NCBI RefSeq assembly: GCF_905220565.1
Contig: NC_059405.1
Location: forward strand, 16,012,081-16,076,080
Direction of reading: 5' to 3'
DNA length: 64,000 nucleotides
Source: Melitaea cinxia
Taxonomy: Eukaryota; Arthropoda; Insecta; Lepidoptera; Nymphalidae
Made by a program: the position numbers and the translations under genes. The notes under the pieces were generated by a model, which saw nothing but the letters and a program-made list of their open reading frames with translations, did not search any database and was not told the DNA's origin. Positions 12,100 to 25,258 of the stretch are shown in pieces (the first letter of the stretch is position 1; each line of letters starts with the position of its first letter).

Positions 12100-12244
12100 A
12101 GTTTCTCGTCTGCGTTTGTTGTGAGAACATTTATAAGTCAGATTGTGGTGTTTATGTGTTTTCAACTCTAATTTGTTAGTATCGTAGTGAAAATACGTAG
12201 TGTTCATAAGCTTTACTAGTTATTTTTAATATTAATAAGATTTG
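12100..12244 (+). other. Likely non-coding first exon of the YJU2B-like gene
   Basis: The sequence before a consensus donor (GATTTG|GTAAGT, donor at 12245) has no open ATG frame and lies 1.3 kb upstream of an acceptor (TTTTACAG at 13539-13546) that opens 11 nt before the gene's ATG. This is the simplest source of the 5' UTR. The transcription start is unknown, and 12100 is only a guess. Confidence 0.4.
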
Positions 12245-12837
12245 GTAAGTGTTTTATTTTCTATATATTAGGTTAATATTATTTAATTTCATGTATTTGG
12301 TTATTATTTATATATTTCGTAATTTAAAATTTCGAATGAATTAGGATCCTTCCACGTGGTTAAGAAAGCTCTAGAAAACATCTAGCAGTTGATGACTCTT
12401 TAAACAACGAACCACTGTTCTAGAATTACCTACCGTAAATCATTCATCTATCTTTATCCCCTCAATTCAAACCATACATCCTTCACCATTTATGAAATGA
12501 CGACATCTCTAAATCCACGTGCCTTAGAAGACACGCGAAGTACGGAAAAATGTCTTAGACTCGGCCACAAGAACTACTATCCAAGCCATTCAGTTTAGCT
12601 AATATTTAGACACAAACAAACAATTCAATCAATCATAAATAACGTCATAAAGAACATTAGAAGAAAGAAAATGTCTATCGAGTTCTCATCAGCTCAGTTA
12701 GCTAATTCTTTTATGTCTAATATGTTAGATATGTGTGGATATAGAACTTCTGTAGACACATACAATATAGTCAGGAGAGGCTCAGTTTAAGGTGTACCAA
12801 CAGTTACAGAAGCTCATCCATGTAAGAACTCATAAAT

Positions 12838-13080
12838 CTGTAGAACTTACCTGTGGCGATGTGTTGACGCAGCGGTCACAGCACAGGCTGTTGTACTGGC
12901 GGTCACAGATTCGATCCCCGCTCACGACAGACATTTGTATTAGCTATATAGATATTTGCGTGGTCTGGGTGTTTGTGTATTGTGTGTGTGTCCGAACCCG
13001 CAACACAGGAGAAAATCCTACTGGGGCCGTTGAGTGTGAAGCATTTATTATTATTAATGGCACCGACATTAGGTTAAGTC
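12838..13080 (+). repeat. tRNA-headed SINE, short subfamily
   Basis: Box A-like GTTGACGCAGCGGTCACAGC and box B-like GATTCGATCCC are followed by a body containing GTGGTCTGGGTGTTTGTG, then ATCCTACTGGGGCCG and a TTATTATTA tail. The same body occurs near 61480-61690. It lies in intron 1 of the YJU2B-like gene. Confidence 0.65.
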
Positions 13081-13557
13081 ATTAAGGCTTAACCATTGGT
13101 TACATTACAAACTTATATAATGTACCAAGTCTAAATTTTGTTGTACAATTTCTTCAGTAGTATATGACTGCTATGTATGCATACCCAGAAAAAGACTAAT
13201 TTAACATGTCCATAATTTTCTCACCAGTAATAGAGGTTAGATGTGAATAGTCACAATATATCGCCACAAGATAGCATCTTTTACCTTAAAGTATATTCCC
13301 GTGTTCCCCTTGCTAACAAATCCCATGCTAAGGTAGCGAAGGAAATGTTTTGTTCTATATTTAAGCCGCTCGTATCTTACCAAGTTCTAATCCATCCTTG
13401 TCAGTTATACCAATCTGTCAATCTTTACCTCATAGGTCCTCGTGACATTATTTCTGAATGGCTCATAAAACATTAACTAGTACATGTATAAAATTAAAAT
13501 TTATCTAGTGAATGTTCTAACACAAAGTTGTTTTTTTTTTTTACAGATTCTGTAATC

Positions 13558-15076
13558 ATGGGAGAACGAAAAGGGCAGAACTTATACTACCCACCCGACT
13601 ATGATCCTAAAGTCGGGGGTCTCAACAAGTTTATGGGTACCCATGCCTTACGAGAAAGAGCCAGAAAGTTACATATGGGTATCCTTATCATACGATTTGA
13701 AATGCCATATAACATATGGTGTGATGGATGTAAGAACCACATCGGTATGGGAGTTAGATATAATGCGGAGAAGACAAAAATCGGAATGTACTACAGTACT
13801 CCTGTCTACCAGTTTCGGATGAAATGTCATTTATGTGATAATCATTTTGAAATTAAAACTGATCCAGCTGTAAGTATATCTAATGATTTGAACTTTTAGT
13901 AGTCTCTTTTTTTAATAGTTATTACTATCGAAACCGATGGATGTCTTTTCCTGCAAATTCTCAAATGCATGAAGTTAAAATAGTCGTTACTTTTTCGTTC
14001 AATAGGAACTGTCTACAAAGTGTTAGAAAAGTTTTGAAAAAAGATCGGCTAAAATCATTCAATTTGTTTCGTCATATTCGAGTTTTTTTTTAAATAACTA
14101 GGTCGGCAAACAAGCGTTCACCTGATGGTAAGCGGTTACCGTAGCTTATAGACGTCTGCAACACCAGAAGCATCGCAAGCCCCCAATTCCCCCAGGAGCT
14201 CTGGTCACCTTACTCACTAAAAGGAACACAACACTGCTTGAAAACAGTATTATTTAGCTGTGATCTTCTATGAGGTCGAGATACCATCCCAGTCCGGCTG
14301 CTATATATTTGAGCAGGAAATTTCTTGCTGTGCCCTACTTCAGTTAAAAGTTAGTTTAGCATGGAATAATACACTTAGCGATTTATTTTTATTTAATGGA
14401 TAGTAGATACATTTTCCTTACAATTAAACATGAATTTTCTTTAAAATTTTTTTTCAGAATCTAGACTATGTCATCGTGTCCGGAGCTAGACGTCAGGAAA
14501 ACAGATGGGATCCGACAGAGAACGGGCAGATTGTTCCAGATACGAAAGAAACACAAAAACGTCTGTTCGATGATGCTATGTTCAAGTTGGAACATAAAAC
14601 AGGAGATGAAGACACGAGTAAACTTGCTAAACCACGGCTCGGCCTGCTCGTTGGTCGGAATGAAATGGTCTGGAAAGATGATTACGAAGCCAATTGTGCC
14701 CTCCGTAGGAAGTTCCGGGTAAGAATTATATTAAGACATTACTTATTCTATTAAGAATAATGTATAAAATTTATATTATCATTCATACATCGTTCAGATC
14801 ATTGATATAATTCGTCTGTCTCTATGTATAATATCGAAATTGAATAAAGGCACTTTACAGGGGGGCTTTGAAGTTAATTTTGTGTATAAAATTGTCATTT
14901 ATAATGGTATCTGCAAATAATTTCATATGCTAAACTTTTATTGACAATTAACCTTTTGACCGCCACGCCTCAAAACCATTCCCGTGCCCTGTACGCCAAG
15001 GCATAAAATAAACAAAAATACCTACGAAAAAAATAGTGCTGCCAAGAGTCGTTATCGAGTACCACACAGTGACTTG

Positions 15077-15109
<33 letters not shown>

Positions 15110-18100
15110 CACTAGGTCGGCAAACAAGCGTACGGCTCACCTGATGGTAAACGATTACCGTAGCTTATAGACGCCTGCAACACCAGGAGCATCGCAAGCG
15201 CGTTACCGACCCAATCCCCAATCCCCCCAGGAGCTCTGGTCACCTTACTCACCAACAGGAACACAATACTGCTTGAAAACAGTATTATTTTGCTGTGATC
15301 TTCTGTAAGGTCGAGGTACTATACCCAGTCGGGCTGCTCCATATTTTGAGCAGGAAATTCCTGCTGTGCCCTACCTCAGTTAAAAGTTTTGTTGGTTTTT
15401 ATGCAATAAATGACTACTTATATAATCTAGGAAGGTTTATTTTTTAATATTTTTCTTGTGTGATCTTGCACTCGTTATATAAACTTACAACAACATAAAT
15501 AAAAAACAAACATTACAAAAATAATCGTAGTAAAGCACAACACTCTTTTCTATCGCCATGACGTCATTGTCACGACTGGACGACTACGGCGCAGCTGACC
15601 TACGGTTATGAAACTCTCTTTAGAGACGTGCTGTGTCGCACGAAAGGAAGCCGCAGGCTATATATCGATTTCGAATCGAATCGATATATACATGAAAAGT
15701 AATTTAGAAAAAAATTAACCGAATTCAAATTTGTAATTTTTTAACCGGCTTCAAAAAAGGAGGAGGTTACTCAATTCGAACGATTCGATATATATTTTAT
15801 ATTTTTTTTATTTATGTTCGGGGATAACTTTGTCGTTTATGAAACGATTTTGATAATTCTTTTTTTGTTGGAAAGGAGATAACCCCGGTATAGTACCATA
15901 CTAAGGAAACCAGGATTTTATAATGAGATCTCGAAAATCTGCATAACTTTTACTGGGTGCACCGATTTTGATGATTTTTAATTTAATCGAAAGCCGATGT
16001 TTATCATGTAGTCACATTTAAATTTCATCCAAACCCGATTACAACTTTTTGATTGATCTTTGATAATGCGTATTTACTTGACTATTTTTTCGTCTACCTA
16101 CGTTGTATTACTTGTCGATATAATTGAAGTTTTTTCGTTTGCCGGCAAACACAATTATTATCTTATTAGATAATAGTTTATTATTTAAGGTTCATTAGAA
16201 CAGTATTCCACTGTGCTTCGTTCCATAGTGCCCCATAAGGCCAACGTTTTAAACGAGTTTTATAAAAACTTAGGTTATTTTTTGAACTTTCCACACAATT
16301 GTCTCAAATGATTAAAATTAATGAAAAACAATATCATTTACCTATTCTTTAAGCTTTTTTACTAAAAAGAAAGTACTTTGAAAAGAAATTATTAAAATCA
16401 TCGACGCCTTCCAAAATGCGACGATGTTCTAAGGTATCGCTCGTCTTGCACTTCACTAGTTTTCTCGCTATTCGCTTATGACGTCATCAGCGTGTCGTCT
16501 ATACTTGACAACGGCGTGTAGAGAACGGATTAATGACTACGCGCTAGAGATGCGCCAGATTTGAGATATCAGATTTATTATGGCGATTTGATTGATTTTA
16601 GTTGATTTGATTTTTTATTCATTTGCTATTTATGTGTTAACTGATGATAGTTTTATGTTTTTTACCTTTTGTTTTATTCAAATATTAAATTATTTATAGA
16701 AAATATAACACGTTTGAGTTGAATTTTGAATAACTAATTGCAAAAATGACTTGTAATTATGATTTTTTTAAAGTGCAATAAAGAATATATAAATCATCTA
16801 TACCATTTTAACTAGCCCGTTGGCGCAGTTTGTACTGACTACAGGTCAGCGGTGCTTTCTGCTCCGGAGGTTATGGGTTTGATTCCCACCCCGAGTCTGG
16901 GTATAATATATATTTATTTATATTTATATGTATGCTTATTAAAAAAAATAGCTATACCAGTCAGCTGTTACCTATAACACAAGCATTAAGTTGCTTACTT
17001 TAGGAACAGATGACCGTGTGTGTATGTTGTAAATATTTATTTATTTATTATTTATTTATACCTCTTGCGTCACGTCCCTAGCGGTCAACTATAGACGACT
17101 TCGGCGTTCTGGACATATCATTTACGTAGAATAAAAATGCATGTTTTTATTTCAATGTTTCTCAATACGTGTAGCTCTAAAAGACTTGTTTTTTATACTC
17201 AAATGTTGCGGGGATATTCTATTTTCATAAATGTTGAATTAAAATACTAGAAATATTTTTTTAATAAGTTTATTTAATATTTTTGTGGTCCGGGTTTTTT
17301 GTCACATATAGACGTCGCTGGCGCACAGGACTCGCGAGCCCTTGTCAAGTATAGGTGACTACGGCGGTCAAAAGGTTAAATGTATAACTATGTCATTTTA
17401 TTAAAAATTCTCCGTAGTTTTTGAGCAATGTTAGTTTCAATACTTTACTATGTTCATCAATTAGTGTGAACAATCGAAACAGACAGTTTCGATTATTTAC
17501 TTAATTTAAAAAATAATAACTTTTAGGCGTCATTTAAAATATAATAAAAATATATCAGCTTATGCAAATTTGATTCACTAATTCGGAAAAATTATCACAT
17601 CATTTTTAAAGTCACCACCGAACAACCTTTTAATAAACTTTGTTATAATTTTTTTTTACAGAAACGAAGAAAGGAGTTAGAAGAATCAGCAGTTAACGAT
17701 GGCCTAATACTTGCAAAATCTTCTCTTAATATAAATCTGCTACCTGAAACAGAAGAAGATAAAAACATGGCTGCTTTGCTCGCCCTAAGACCATCACGAA
17801 CTATAGAAGAAAAGCAGAGTGCGGTCCGTAGCAAAATAATCAATAGCCCAGCCTTACCAAGCTCCAAAGGACTGTTAACAAGCTTTGGTGGACTCAAGAA
17901 AGAAGAATCCTTGAGCAAAGCAGCGCCTTTAACTCGTAACTCATTAGGAATTACGATAAAAAGAAGTAAACGTAATGAAAACAGTGATTGCTCGGATACC
18001 AAATCCATTGAAAATGAAGATTTAGTTTCAAAAGATAAACTAGATAATAGTACTGAGTCGGAAACAACAAAAAATGAAAATAAAGTTTCATTGGTCTGTG

Positions 18101-18132
18101 ATTATAGTTCAAGTGGCGAAGATGGTGATTAA
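13558..18132 (+). CDS. YJU2B: YJU2-family splicing factor (CCDC130/YJU2B-like), complete
   Basis: Coding exons 13558-13869, 14458-14718 and 17662-18132 join in phase 0 to give 347 aa. The start MGERKGQNLYYPPDYDPKVG is the family's conserved N-terminus; an in-frame upstream ATG near 13528 is ignored because it precedes the TTTTACAG acceptor ending at 13546. Two zinc-binding pairs, C55-x2-C58 (CDGC) and C90-x2-C93 (CHLC), sit in the conserved core, with NRWDPTENGQ and KPRLGLLVGRNEM-type lines following. The C-terminus is charged and ends in the conserved LVCDYSSSGED motif. Human CCDC130 is 396 aa. YJU2 relatives act in or near the spliceosome around the first catalytic step; this is family knowledge. 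AATAAA at 18749-18754 ends a 3' UTR of about 620 bp. Confidence 0.95.
14096..14346 (+). repeat. Family A copy in intron 2 of the YJU2B-like gene
   Basis: A family A copy with a small deletion relative to 15109-15385: the 'CGCGTTGCCGACC' segment is missing. It occupies much of the 588-bp intron 13870-14457. Confidence 0.65.
14948..17379. mobile_element. piggyBac-like non-autonomous shell with other repeats inside
   Basis: TTAA at 14948-14951 is followed by CCTTTTGACCGCC. The exact inverse GGCGGTCAAAAGG (17363-17375) is followed by TTAA at 17376-17379. TTAA target duplications with a CC-starting terminal inverted repeat are the piggyBac signature. The 2.4 kb interior holds a family A copy (15109-15385), a family C copy (15735-16165) and a tRNA-headed SINE (about 16815-17060), but no transposase frame. 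It fills most of intron 3 of the YJU2B-like gene. Confidence 0.6.
16815..17060 (+). repeat. tRNA-headed SINE
   Basis: AGCCCGTTGGCGCAGTTTG (box A region) and GGTTTGATTCCCACC (box B-like) are followed by a short body and (TTTA)n tail. This head differs from the other SINEs in the window, so it represents a separate subfamily. Confidence 0.55.
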
Positions 18133-18748
18133 TTTCTGTATATATTTAATACAAGTTATAATAAATACAAATGTGATATACAATCACAAGCCATGATAGC
18201 TCAGTGGATAAATCATTTGGATCTTTACTGTCGACAGTGTCTGATTTACTAAGATTTTTTAAGTACAGAAAAATTTTACATAACATCAAAAATAAAGAGA
18301 TATGATAAAAGTGCAGTATTCTGCAGTTGTGGGTGTTTTTCTGAGTAAAATCCATAGCAGAAATCGTCTACAATCGGCATTGGAATAGCAAACTGTCACA
18401 GTATAGTACAGTACAACAATTGTTTCACAACTGTTCTCCTGTCCAATGGTCATCGCGTAAATGTATCTTGTATATGAACATATTATAATGTATCTTGTAT
18501 ATGAACGTATAAAAAGTTAGTAAAAATTATTCTATGTATATAGAAATTTACTAGAGATATGTGTTAAAAACATATAATTGTTAAAAAGTATTTTTTTTTT
18601 ACCAAATTGTTCAAATTTGTTAAAATTATTACCTTGTATGTGTATTAGTTGTAAATGTGTAACAAACTAATGTTTATTAGCTTAATACTGTAAAATATGT
18701 ATATACCCTTTAGTACATAGTAATACTTGTATTCGTTTTATCAATATA

Positions 18749-18754
18749 AATAAA
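18749..18754 (+). terminator. Poly(A) signal of the YJU2B-like gene
   Basis: AATAAA about 620 bp after the stop codon at 18132, the first strong signal followed by AT-rich then non-conserved sequence. Confidence 0.5.
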
Positions 18755-18780
18755 AAATACTTTTTTAAAATACATTTTGC

Positions 18781-19647
18781 TTTCATTTCTTTCTATCGTA
18801 TACTTTTCTTAAAATAATTATTCATGCAATATACACATCGTTCATCTTAATGTTATTATTTTTGCAAAACTTTAGAATTAGTTACTTTACAAAATTATAA
18901 CAGCTGATAGCTGGATCACGATGAAAAATTGCACCTCTGCTGTGTAAAATTTTCTCTTTCTGGTCATTTAAGTATTACGTAAGCACTGAATTAAATTGAA
19001 GGGGGCTCATTGTTTTGTTTGAAGCAGCCTAGATGGTGGTTACGACAGCAATATTTATTTGTTATTTCTGAATAGATTAAAATATATATACCAGTGTATG
19101 AAAGCATATATAGGGATGGGGGAAGGTTTTCTGACTAATAGATAAGGGGGATGAGGGAGTTAAAAATTACTAAATTTCCTCTTACGTAATACTTGAACCC
19201 TTTCACTCTGAATCAGTAGATAGGTACAAGGCTACCTCTATTCTAAAATAAATAAATAGTGGCTTAAAGTCCCTATTTAATATAAAAATTAATAAAGAGA
19301 CATGAAAATAATTAATTGGTATTTTTTATTTCAACAAAAAGCATTTATACAACAATTATACGCATGATTATTACATAAACATTTATTCATATGTATGACT
19401 AAAATAAACACTTAATTATATAAAAAAAATATTCAATTCCAGTATATTGCAAGAAATGTTGATAAATAAAGTTAGGCCATAATGATGCATCCTTATCTGT
19501 AAACTATAGTAGTAAAGCATATACTATAATCATTGAGAATATTTAGAAGAACGTACATAAAGCCTATTACTAATATATATGTATAGTTGTATAGTTAATT
19601 CGCTATTTCAATATCTGTAAATTAATGAAAATATAATTTTTTACTAA
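18781..19647. other. Intergenic AT-rich DNA
   Basis: No exon, repeat family or RNA gene recognised between the 3' end of the YJU2B-like gene and the Helitron-like element. Confidence 0.6.
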
Positions 19648-22532
19648 TCTATATCTATAATATATATAAAAGCGAAAGGTCACTCACTCATCACGAAATC
19701 TCCGAAACTATAACACCTACAAACTTGAAATTTGGCAGGTAGGCTTCTTATAGAGTGTAGACATCCGCTAAGAACGGATTTTATGAAACTCGACCCCTAA
19801 GGGGGTAAAACGGGGGTTGCAAGTTTGTATGAAAATCCTATGTTTTTGAAGTAAGAGACCTGAAATTTTAAGTGTATGCTCTATAGATGATGAAAAGACG
19901 TCCAAATAATGCATCTTTAGAAATCAACCCCTTTTTGGGGTTAAAACGGGGGATGGTAGGTTGACTCACTGATCACGAAATCTCCGAAACTATAACACCT
20001 AAAAACTTGAAATTTGGCAGGAAGGCTCCTTATAGGGCGTAGAGATCCGCTAAGAACGGATTTTACGAAACACGACCCCTAAGGGGGTAAAACGGGGGTT
20101 GGAATTTTGTATGAAAGTTCTATGTTTTTGAAGTAAGAGACCTGAAATTTAAAATGTATGCTCTATAGATGATGAAAAGGCGTCCAAATAATGTATCTTT
20201 AGAAATCAACCCCTTTTTGGGGTTAAAACGGGGGATGGTAGGTTGACTCACTGATCACGAAATCTCCGAAACTATAACACCTACAAACTTGAAATTTGGC
20301 AGGAAGGCTCCTTATAGAGCGTAGACATCCGCTAAGAACGGATTTTACGAAACTCGACCCCTAAGGGTGCAAAACGGGGGTTGCAAGTTTGTATGAAAGT
20401 CCTATGTTTTTGAAGTAAGAGACCTGAAATTTTAAATGTATGCTCTATAGATGATGAGAAGACGTCCAAATAATGCATCTTAAGAAATCAACCCCTTTTT
20501 GGGGTAAAAACGGGGGATGGTAGGTTGACCCACTGATCACGAAATCTCCGAAACTATAACACCTACAATCTTGAAATTTGGCAGGTAGGCTTCTTATAGA
20601 GTTTAGACATCCGCTAAGAACGGATTTTATGAAACTCGACCCCTAAGGGGGTAAAACGGGGGTTGCAAGTTTGTATGAAAATCCTATGTTTTTGAAGTAA
20701 GAGACCTGAAATTTTAAATGTATGCTCTATAGATGATGAAAAGACGTCCAAATAATGCATCTTTAGAAATCAACCCCTTTTTGGGGTTAAAACGGGGGAT
20801 GGTAGGTTGACTCACTGATCACGAAATCTCCGAAACTATAACACCTAAAAACTTGAAATTTGGCAGGAAGGCTCCTTATAGGGCGTAAAGATCCGCTAAG
20901 AACGGATTTTACGAAACACGACCCCTAAGGGGGTAAAACGGGGGTTGGAATTTTGTATGAAAGTTCTATGTTTTTGAAGTAAGAGACCTGAAATTTAAAA
21001 TGTATGCTCTATAGATGATGAAAAGGCGTCCAAATAATGTATCTTTAGAAATCAACCCCTTTTTGGGGTTAAAACGGAGGATGGTAGGTTGACTCACTGA
21101 TCACGAAATCTCCGAAACTATAACACCTACAAACTTGAAATTTGGCAGGAAGGCTTTTTATAGAGCGTAGACATCCGCTAAGAACGGATTTTACGAAACT
21201 CGACCCCTAAGGGGGCAAAACGGGGGTTGCAAGTTTGTATGAAAGTCCTATGTTTTTGAAGTAAGAGACCTGAAATTTTAAATGTATGCTCTATAGATGA
21301 TGAGAAGACGTCCAAATAATGCATCTTAAGAAATCAACCTCTTTTTGGGGTAAAAACGGGGGATGGTAGGTTGACCCACTGATCACGAAATCTCCGAAAC
21401 TATAACACCTACAAACTTGAAATTTGGCAGGAAGGCTCCTTATAGGGCGTAGAGATCTGCTAAGAACGGATTTTATGAAACTCGACCCCTAAGGGGGCAA
21501 AACGGGGGGTTGGAAGTTTGTATGAAAGTCCTATGTTTTAGAAGTAAAAGACTTGAAATTTAAAATGTATGCTCTATAGATAGCAAGAAGGCGTCCAAAT
21601 AATGTATCTTTAGAAATCAACCCCTTTTTGGGGTTAAAACGGGGGATGGTAGGTTGAACCACTGTTCACGAAATCTCCGAAACTATAACACCTACAAACT
21701 TGAAATTTGGCAGGAAGGCTCCTTATAGAACGTAGAGATCTGCTAAGAACGGATTTTTCGAAACTCGACCCCTAAGGGGGCAAAATGGGGGGTTGGAAGT
21801 TTGTATGAAAGTCCTATGTTTTAGAAGTAAAAGACTTGAAATTTAAAATGTATGCTCTATAGATAGCGAGAAGGTGTCCAAATAATGCATCGTAATCTAT
21901 ATATATAAAAGAGAAAGGTCACTGACTCACTCATCACGAGAACTTAATAACCGCTGGGTGGTCCATCTATCCAGCATGGACAAAGATAAAATTTGGCAGG
22001 GAGGTAGATTACCTATATTTAGTAGACGTCCGCTAAGAACGGATTTTGCGATATTCCACCGCTAAGGGGATTTGATTGAGTTTGTATGAAACATATACAG
22101 CAGCTATATGTTCGCCTGATAGGTTGTTATTTATACTGCAGCTTAAAAATAAAGCTAAAAATGTGATGTATAGAGGTTTTATAAAAATAACTACTAAAAG
22201 TTACTCAGTGTGATAAGCATTTCAAGTGACTGAAATAAAAAATAATTTGCGTTAAAAATCTTTATAGTAATGCATATCTTCATAACCACGCGGACGTAGT
22301 CGCGGGCGACGGTTAGTGTATTAAAAAACAAAGTCCCCAAAAGTGTATGTGATCGATTCGCTCAAAATCTACTGAACGGATTTTCATGCGGTTTCACCAA
22401 TAAAGAGAGGGTTTCAAGAGGAAGGTTTACAGAACAGCTAAGCCGATTTTGATGAAAGTTTCACTGGAATGTTCCTGGGAAAACTTTGTGACACACTGAT
22501 TTCAACGCGGGCGAAGCCGCGGGCACAGCTAG
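19648..22532 (+). mobile_element. Helitron-like element carrying eight 282-bp tandem monomers
   Basis: It starts TC at 19648 after an A. It ends with a GC-rich hairpin-like stretch (GCGGGCGAAGCCGCGGGCACAG) and CTAG at 22529-22532 before a T. No Rep/helicase frame is present. The body is mostly a tandem array (19691 to about 21890). It is followed by a segment starting near 21892 (AATCTATATATATAAAAGAG) that resembles the element's own 5' end, then a unique 3' arm. A second, inverted member of the family is at 28733-29936 with two monomers. Confidence 0.65.
19691..21890 (+). repeat. 282-bp tandem array, eight monomers with 3-monomer higher order
   Basis: The phrase TCACGAAATCTCCGAAACTA begins monomers at 19691, 19973, 20255, 20537, 20819, 21101 and 21383 (exactly 282 bp apart), and a variant begins at 21666. 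Monomers 1 and 4, 2 and 5, and 3 and 6 share private variants. Examples: 'GGTAGGCTTCTTATAGAG' in 1 and 4, 'TTGGAATTTTGTATGAAAGT' in 2 and 5, 'GATGAGAAGACG' in 3 and 6. This gives an 846-bp higher-order unit repeated twice. Monomers 7 and 8 form another related pair. It does not code. Confidence 0.9.
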
Positions 22533-22884
22533 TTATGTATAAGTTAACATCCAATTTTTAGCAATATATTTTTAAATACGTAACGACATGGCAACACAAC
22601 AAATACTGTCATTAAAACGCTTTAGGGTATCACCTACCACTAAATTTTAAAAATTTAGAGAAGTTATCAATACAATAACAATATTATTACATAAGTGAAG
22701 AGTGCAATATAAATGCAAAGACTAGACTTTATTTTATTTGAGCGCATAGACTCAATCTTGATTTGATACCTTAAAAAATAAAATAAAAGAAAAGTCAGAA
22801 TATCAGTTAATATGAAATTGACATGAATATTTTGCTAAAAAAATACATATACATATATATACATATACATATATATATATCTTA

Positions 22885-23363
22885 TCTTATATATTAAATT
22901 CTTGTGTCACAATGTTAGTTACCATACTCCTTCGAAACGGCTGAACCGATAAATAAAATTTTGTGTGCATATCGGGTAGTTCTGAAAATTTGACAACATC
23001 TATTTTTCATATCCCTAAGTTATAGGGGGGGGGGGGGGGGGGGTGTTAAAGTGGTTAAAGTCTGGCTAGTGCAAGTAGATATGTTACCCAGTATTTATAT
23101 TGTCCTAAATTCTAATTGTGTTTTCAAACATAGTAGGTAACTGGGTTAAGTAAGGTTTTGAATTGGTTTTATTTTTATATTTAAATCTTAGTAGGTTTCC
23201 GCTAGATATTCCCAAATTAAAGAGGTAATATAGCCGATGGTGGGAACCCTACAGACCCTTCAGTGTTGCCATTTAAAAAGTATGCAAAAAAATCGAGTAT
23301 CTACTTTCGTTAGCCAGACTATAATAACGTATATGGCACCACTTCGTTTGCGGGATTAGCTAG
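22885..23363 (+). mobile_element. Short Helitron-like element with poly-G tract
   Basis: TC at 22885 follows an A, and ...GGGATTAGCTAG ends at 23363 before a T. The interior matches, in reverse, the end of the element at 6465-7259 (ACGGCTGAACCGAT, TTTTGTGTGCATAT). A run of G sits at about 23027-23043. A second 5' end of the same general type begins directly after it, at about 23365 (TATATAAATAAAAATGAATG), and is truncated. Confidence 0.5.
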
Positions 23364-25258
23364 TCTATATAAATAAAAATGAATGTTGCTAAGCGTATAA
23401 CTCGAGAATGACTCGACCAATTTGGCTAATTTATTTTTTTTGCATGTTCCTTAGGGCCCACGGAAGGTTTTTTTTTGAGTATTTAAATACTCAAAAAAAA
23501 TTATTAATTGTTATTATTAACTTTTGATAGAATTACTTTTAATAGACTGTCCGGGCGTATACATACTAATATATAATTTTAAAATTATTTTATATAATGA
23601 AGTATTTCAGCCGAGTAATTTATATTTTTTTTATTAGCCAGTTAGTTAATGTATATTTTTCTTAATTATTAATGCTTTCATAATTATATAAACATATTCA
23701 GCGATTATTAAAAAAGTATTCGTACAAAAAGTGATTGTCTATACATTTTTGTTCGTTATTTTTTAAATTATTTTTTTTTAATAAAAATATTAAATTTTAG
23801 TCATGTACCTACAAATCTTTCGTTTTCATTAGACAAAGTTATTGATTGTTTATATTTATTAATAAAAAAAGGTTTCTTTTGGTTTCGTAAGAAAAGTAGT
23901 CAAATAATAGGTCAAAATATCCCCAGAATGGTGCTAGAGTTAAAAAAATCAAGATATGAATTTAGTTCTTGTAAGACGGTTGACTTAGTAGCGCCATCTG
24001 TTTTGAAAATTTAAATTTAAATATAATTCTAAGCTATCGCAGCGCCATCTTTATGGAAGCTTTTCGTCGGACCCTTACAGTGTCTGTATTCTATTCTGTA
24101 TAGTTTTTATGTTTTAAAATATACACAACAAGACTTTATTATTTAATGTCAATAAATAAGACAAACATAACAGGATAGTAAAGAGTTACATCGACTATAA
24201 AACTAATTTTAATACTACAATCGACTAGAAATAGACATTTATAAGCATTAGGGATGCCCAAAACGATACTTGTGGAGGCCTATGTCCAGCAGTGGACTGC
24301 GAATACTGCGATAGGGTGAAGTGATGTATGTTAAGCTATATATCTTGGGCAATTCTAGATTCATTTTAAAAATAAATTTTATCTCAGAAATGGTTTTAAT
24401 TGAAATTAATTATTTGCTATCGAACAAAAAAATAATACCGTTTTTAGATAATTAAAATGTCAAATCCCTTACTTCTTACTTATTTTTTTTTTCTAAAAGT
24501 CCATCGAAATGATCAATGTCTAAAACGCGAAGAGATAAGACTAAAGACCTACAATTTTACCTTTATATTTTCGTAATGATAAAAACAACGAAAATATAGT
24601 ATGTACGATATTAAAAATGATTCGATAATATCATCATACAAAAGAATGCGATACATTACGATACAAATAATTTTTTTGGGCATCTCTAATAAGTATCCAT
24701 TTTTAATGCGTTTTTTTTACAAGTAATTAGTGAAACAGATTTAGTCACGGACATTTTCTTATAAATCTTTATAGGTAGTTTCATCAGTCGGAACATTTAT
24801 TTTAAATTAAAATAATGTTTTTTATAATTAATACACACAAAGAGATCAATGTTTTATTATTAAATTTAAAATTTATAATCATTACTCTAACGTTTATAAT
24901 AATTTAATAATGTAGCTTGTGCATCTTACTTGAAACGCCTGTAATACTGTCTTACGTATACATTTTGGTGGTAGGAATTTAAAAAAAAATACTATAGAGA
25001 AACTAAAAAACAAATACTCATTTTTAAGTGACTTTAAGGTTTTTACATTTTTACATTTTGACGGCAATAAAGCCGAATGAATTAAATATATTTAAGCATT
25101 TACCATACTTATATTTCCATTAAAAAGTCCTTTCCGTAATTTTTAAGAGATATTTAATTTTGGATGATTTTATTAATGTTGCCTAATGTAAAAAAAACTC
25201 ATATTACCTACATAATATAAAACTAACAATAAATAAATGGAAAGTAAAAAGTGACAGC
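23364..25258. other. AT-rich intergenic region downstream of Vps13
   Basis: Contains a truncated Helitron-like 5' end, a 32-bp perfect palindrome (23469-23500) and a LINE-tail fragment (GGAGGCCTATGTCCAGCAGT near 24275). No gene seen. Confidence 0.55.

Noticed and set aside
19691..21890. CRISPR-like array
   Set aside because: The units are 282 bp and directly adjacent with no unique spacers, in an animal genome; this is a tandem repeat.
23027..23043. Poly-G run as a G-quadruplex control element
   Set aside because: It lies inside a repeat far from any promoter, and such mononucleotide runs are often length artefacts.
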